The notes beneath the pieces are model-generated. The model did not search any database and had not been told where the DNA came from. It was given only the letters and a program-made list of their open reading frames with translations. A stretch of 16,133 bases of DNA from an uncultured Chitinophagaceae bacterium (GTDB lineage Bacteria; Bacteroidota; Bacteroidia; Chitinophagales; Chitinophagaceae): assembly GCA_946885665.1 (NCBI GenBank), contig CAMPGT010000061.1:1-16133 (forward strand). Reading direction: 5' to 3'. A program made the translations under genes and the position numbers. Positions 12,869-16,133 of the stretch are shown in pieces (within the stretch, counting starts at the first letter, position 1; every line of letters starts with the position of its first letter).

Positions 12869-13996
12869 ATGATGAAAACGTTAAAGATACTCGCAGTTGT
12901 CGTGCTCATACTCTCTTCGGTAGCAGGCACAATCAAAAAAGACGCACCCAAAAATCCTAAATACCTGTATGTTGCCACGCCCGGCATTCGCGATTACCTG
13001 GGCTATGGCGGCCACGGCATACTCGTTTTCGACATCAACAACGGACATAAGTTCGTAAAGCGGATAAAAACCAGCGGTTACCACCCCGACAAAACACCCT
13101 CAAACGTAAAAGGCATCGCCGTGTCCATCCCGTTGAACAGCATTTATGTGAGTACGCTCGAATCGCTCCAACGCATAGACCTCGCCACCGACAAGATCAT
13201 ATGGGAAAAATTTATTGAGGGTGGCTGCGATCGCATGTCCATCTCTCCCGATGGCAAAACGATGTACCTGCCATCGCTGGAAAAAGATATATGGAACGTG
13301 GTGGATTGTGAAACCGGCAACGTCATCAAAAAACTGGATGGCTTTAAAAGAGCGCACAATACCCTTTACGGCCCGTCTGGCAACGCCGTTTACCTGGCCG
13401 ACATCGGCAACCCATGGGTGTATGTGGCCAGCACCAAAGAAAATGAGGTCACAAAAAAGGTGGGCCCCTTCTCCAACTTCGTCCGCCCATTTACCGTAAA
13501 TGCAAAAGAGTCGAAAGTTTTTGCCACTGTGGATGGCCTCCTCGGCTTCGAGGTTGGCGACCTGAACACCGGCGAAAAACTCGCGCAGGTGGTGGTGGAA
13601 GGATGGGAAACAGGCCACGTACGCCGCCATGGCAACCCGAGTCACGGCATCGGGCTCACCCCCGATGAAAAAGAAATCTGGCTCTGCGACGGCCATAACA
13701 TGCGCATGCATGTGTTCAGTTCCACCCCTCCCTACCAGCAGCTTACCACGATTCCCTTACAGGACATGCCGGGATGGATCACGTTCAGCCTCGACGGCAA
13801 ATATGCATATCCCTCCAGCGGAGAGGTGATCGACGTAAAAACGAGGAAAGTGCTTACCGTTTTGCAGGATGAGTTTTACAACAACGTTGCCAGCGAAAAA
13901 ATGGTAGAGATACATTTCGATGGCAATAAAGCAATAAAAGCCGGCGACCAGTTCGGTATCGGCAGGGCACCCGTTCATTCCGTTGCTGCCAACTAA
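12869..13996 (+). CDS. Secreted YncE/YVTN-type beta-propeller protein
   Basis: A 375-residue exported protein with an N-terminal signal (MKTLKILAVVVLILSSVAG) and then a chain of beta-propeller blades. Blade motifs are visible as MSISPDGKTMYLPS (from about 123), TLYGPSGNAVYLAD, GLTPDEKEIWLCDG (around 263) and ITFSLDGKYAYPSS (from 304). The repeats resemble those of YncE-like and lactonase-like propellers, but I see no lactonase active-site pattern or haem motif, so binding or scaffolding is as likely as catalysis. The C-terminal part (HFDGNKAIKAGDQFGIGR) is less repetitive. Two adjacent ATG codons start it (12869 and 12872). It is divergent from the sensor kinase and convergent with the DinB-like gene, only 35 bp away. 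Function unknown. Confidence 0.82.
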   Translation: MMKTLKILAVVVLILSSVAGTIKKDAPKNPKYLYVATPGIRDYLGYGGHGILVFDINNGHKFVKRIKTSGYHPDKTPSNVKGIAVSIPLNSIYVSTLESLQRIDLATDKIIWEKFIEGGCDRMSISPDGKTMYLPSLEKDIWNVVDCETGNVIKKLDGFKRAHNTLYGPSGNAVYLADIGNPWVYVASTKENEVTKKVGPFSNFVRPFTVNAKESKVFATVDGLLGFEVGDLNTGEKLAQVVVEGWETGHVRRHGNPSHGIGLTPDEKEIWLCDGHNMRMHVFSSTPPYQQLTTIPLQDMPGWITFSLDGKYAYPSSGEVIDVKTRKVLTVLQDEFYNNVASEKMVEIHFDGNKAIKAGDQFGIGRAPVHSVAAN

Positions 13997-14031
13997 AAGG
14001 CAGACAGTTTAAGAACCGAGTAGCGCGTTCC

Positions 14032-14535
14032 TTATTTGACGAGCCTGAGCTGGCCATAGTGGTAGGCCATATGGTTGGTCCTGTTGATGAGCACATTCAG
14101 CCTGTTTCTCATCGGCTCCTTTGCAAAGTCTTCTTCAGCAATATCCATGTGCCTGCTGAACCAATCGTCCACGGTCATTTCGCTGAACTTGCGCGAAAGG
14201 TTTTCATGCACGTCTTTCCAGTATTGGCGAAGTGCCGGGGCATCTGGCAAGTCAGCGGCCTCACCATCCGGCTTTATTACATACGGTTCGTAAAGTGCAG
14301 TATGCGAACGTTCACCAATCGCTAAAAGTTCAAACAACCTGTCGTGAATGGCAACCAGGTGCCCCACCAAATAGCCAATCCTATTCCTGTCTGGCGCCAC
14401 TTCCGTTTCAAATTGCTCATCCGTAATGGAATCAAGAAATTTGTTCATTCGTTCGATGTAGGTATTCCATGCACTCACAGCCATCTGTACAAACAGCGCG
14501 TCCCGCTCCATAGTTGTAATATTTGGTGATAACAT
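14032..14535 (-). CDS. DinB-family four-helix-bundle protein
   Basis: A 167-residue protein of the DinB/YfiT-like superfamily. It has the expected helical segments and the usual metal-ligand histidines: H59 in YLVGHL, and H155 and H159 in NHMAYHYGQLRL. Such proteins bind a divalent metal; many act in thiol (for example bacillithiol) transfer or have no known role, and no DNA-damage link should be read into the name. An alternative start at the ATG 14509-14511 (MERDAL) fits the family slightly better than 14535. It begins 29 bp after the end of the permease gene on the same strand, so it may be co-transcribed with it. No promoter match was found in the gap. Confidence 0.85.
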   Translation of the reverse strand: MLSPNITTMERDALFVQMAVSAWNTYIERMNKFLDSITDEQFETEVAPDRNRIGYLVGHLVAIHDRLFELLAIGERSHTALYEPYVIKPDGEAADLPDAPALRQYWKDVHENLSRKFSEMTVDDWFSRHMDIAEEDFAKEPMRNRLNVLINRTNHMAYHYGQLRLVK

Positions 14536-14564
14536 TCAGCGAATGTAACCACATTCAACTAAAG

Positions 14565-16133
14565 TTATTCGGTCCTTAACGATTTCACCGGGTTGGCAAG
14601 AGCAGCCTTAATGGATTGCCAACTGATGGTTATAAGCGCTATGAAGATGACCACCACTCCGGCCCTGACAAATATTCCCGGGCCGATTTTGATCCTGTAA
14701 GGAAAGTCGCTCAGCCACACGTTCATCGCATACCATGAAACAGGAACGGCAATGAGTATTGATAAGAAAACAAGTTTGATAAAGTCTTTCGACAGCAACG
14801 TTACGATGCCCGCCACAGACGATCCCAACACTTTCCTGATACCGATTTCTTTTGTGCGCAGCTCTGCAGAATAGGTGGCCAGGCCAAACAAACCCAGGCA
14901 TGCTACAAATATGGCGAGGCCGGTGAACAACGTGAACAACTGGCCGAAATGCACGTCGGCCGTGTATTGCCGGTTAAAAGATTCGTCGAGAAAACTGTAG
15001 AGAAAGGGACGCTGCGGTGCGAGCCTGTCCCACACCGCCTTTAAATCGGCGATGGTGGCCGCCATATTGCCGGACTGGATGTGCAGGGCAAGGCGGCCAT
15101 ACGATCCACGATCAGCATAACGCAATGCAAGCGGTTCCACCGCCTGGCGAAGCGACCTGAAATTAAAGTTCTTCGTAACGCCAACAACAAGTCCTTCCCT
15201 CCCCCATTGCGAGAAACGTTTGCCTACAGCATCGGCCGGGTTTGAATACCCAAAAATCCGTGCAGCCGATTCATTCAGCAATAATGCATTGACAGAATCG
15301 GCGGGAAAATCCTTGGAAAAGGGCCTGCCGGCAACCATTTCAATCCCAAAGTTCTGGATGAAGTCGTCGTCTATTTCGTAAAGCAGCGGCCCATTGCCTA
15401 CAAGCGGTCCCTGCGGTGATTGTATCTCTGTATAAGCATTCGGCAAAAATTCGCCGGGCACCGCCCTGGATGCTGAAACGGAAACCACTGAAGGTTGCTT
15501 TGCAAATTCTGCCTTGATCGTTTCCATTTTCCGCTGTACATCTACGTCGCTGCCAAAATCAATCACCAGCATCTGGTCCTGTGTAAACCCGAGATCATGC
15601 GAGCGAAGAAATTTCAACTGCGTATACACGATGCCGGTAGCAGCGATCAGCGCCATCGAAAGGGTGAACTGAAATACCACCAGGGCCTTCCTCACATTTA
15701 CGCCTCCCGAAGTAGCGCCCATCGCGCTCTTCAGCACGGCAATGATTTTGAAACGCGAGAGGAACAAAGCCGGGTAAATGCCCGAAAGCAATCCAATCAG
15801 GAACGCAAATGCCATCACCACCAGCAACAACCCGCTGGAAAAAATCGTAGCGGACGCCAAATTCTTTCCTGACAATTCACTGATCACAGGAAGGGCCAAT
15901 TGCGTTAGAACCAGAGAAAGCACAGCTGCCGACAGAGAAACCAAAACAGATTCCGACAGGAACTGACGCACCAATCCCCGTTGATGCGCACCCAGCACTT
16001 TGCGCACGCCCACTTCCCTGGCCCTTTCCATTGAACGCGCAGTGGACAGGTTCATGAAATTGATGCAGGCCAGCACCAGTATGAAAATGCCGACGAGTGA
16101 AAAAATATAAACATTTTGCAGGCTGCCCGTTGG
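14565..16133 (-). CDS. ABC transporter permease, MacB/FtsX family (5' end outside window)
   Basis: The frame is open to the window edge, so the N-terminal part, perhaps 270-280 residues, is missing; 522 residues are seen. There is a duplicated FtsX-type core. The first copy has membrane segments VYIFSLVGIFILVLACINF, SVLVSLSAAVLSLVLTQL and LLLVVMAFAFLIGLLSGIY. The second begins with a membrane segment (LVVFQFTLSMALIAATG), then a large periplasmic domain and three helices near the C-terminus (LAIFVACLGLFGLATYS, LVFLSILIAVPVSWYAM, VVVIFIALITISW). Each copy has the signature EVGVRKVLGA or EIGIRKVLGS just after its first helix. Proteins of this kind in Bacteroidota are mechanotransmission-type permeases for peptides, lipoproteins or drugs; the ATPase gene is not in view. 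Substrate unknown. Confidence 0.92.
   Translation of the reverse strand, partial: PTGSLQNVYIFSLVGIFILVLACINFMNLSTARSMERAREVGVRKVLGAHQRGLVRQFLSESVLVSLSAAVLSLVLTQLALPVISELSGKNLASATIFSSGLLLVVMAFAFLIGLLSGIYPALFLSRFKIIAVLKSAMGATSGGVNVRKALVVFQFTLSMALIAATGIVYTQLKFLRSHDLGFTQDQMLVIDFGSDVDVQRKMETIKAEFAKQPSVVSVSASRAVPGEFLPNAYTEIQSPQGPLVGNGPLLYEIDDDFIQNFGIEMVAGRPFSKDFPADSVNALLLNESAARIFGYSNPADAVGKRFSQWGREGLVVGVTKNFNFRSLRQAVEPLALRYADRGSYGRLALHIQSGNMAATIADLKAVWDRLAPQRPFLYSFLDESFNRQYTADVHFGQLFTLFTGLAIFVACLGLFGLATYSAELRTKEIGIRKVLGSSVAGIVTLLSKDFIKLVFLSILIAVPVSWYAMNVWLSDFPYRIKIGPGIFVRAGVVVIFIALITISWQSIKAALANPVKSLRTE

Noticed and set aside
13997..14031. Possible terminator between the beta-propeller and DinB-like genes
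   Set aside because: Only a four-base GAAC/GTTC stem with a long loop and no T-run; not convincing.
14536..14564. Promoter for the DinB-like gene (TACATTCG-like element upstream)
   Set aside because: The -7-like match has no TTG at 19-21 bp, so operon transcription with the permease is equally possible.

Overview
The window looks like chromosomal DNA from a member of the Bacteroidota, probably a Chitinophagaceae-like lineage. This rests on the gene families, since no rRNA is present: an outer-membrane beta-barrel receptor with an N-terminal carboxypeptidase-regulatory-like domain, TPR/HisKA_2 and HisKA_3 sensor kinases, a four-TM MacB/FtsX-type permease of the Bacteroidota kind, a promoter matching the Bacteroidota sigma consensus (TTG-N19-TAnnTTTG), and little sign of Shine-Dalgarno sequences.

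Layout. 1-1482 (+): NtrC-type response regulator that may begin upstream of the window. 1481-2290 (-): a cytoplasmic DsbA-like thioredoxin protein, followed in the same frame by an unannotated, decayed dps remnant with two in-frame stops and no 3' half. 2597-5245 (+): large TPR-coiled coil-HisKA_2 sensor kinase. 5427-6251 (+): alpha/beta hydrolase. 6303-9092 (-): 929-residue outer-membrane beta-barrel receptor. 9093-9640: about 550 bp with no recognisable gene. 9655-9830: a dense cluster of GC-rich hairpins, typical of a dispersed extragenic repeat. 9641-11101 (-): an apparent operon, read from the right, of an SPFH/band-7 membrane protein, a ribbon-helix-helix (RHH) protein and a small secreted ORF that runs into the repeat cluster. 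A consensus promoter and two 8-bp palindromes one helical turn apart sit just upstream of this operon. 11278-12684 (-): HisKA_3-type sensor kinase. 12869-13996 (+): secreted beta-propeller, divergent from the kinase. 14032-14535 (-): DinB-family protein. 14565 to the window end (-): C-terminal two thirds of an ABC-type permease.

Functionally this is a mixed chromosomal region rather than one pathway. Three signal-transduction proteins are present, but no kinase lies beside a response regulator. The most interesting unit is the SPFH-RHH operon: its promoter and palindrome layout suggests self-regulation by the RHH protein, which is a hypothesis. The clearest unannotated object is the dps pseudogene. 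No CRISPR array, tRNA, rRNA, transposase or phage gene was seen.
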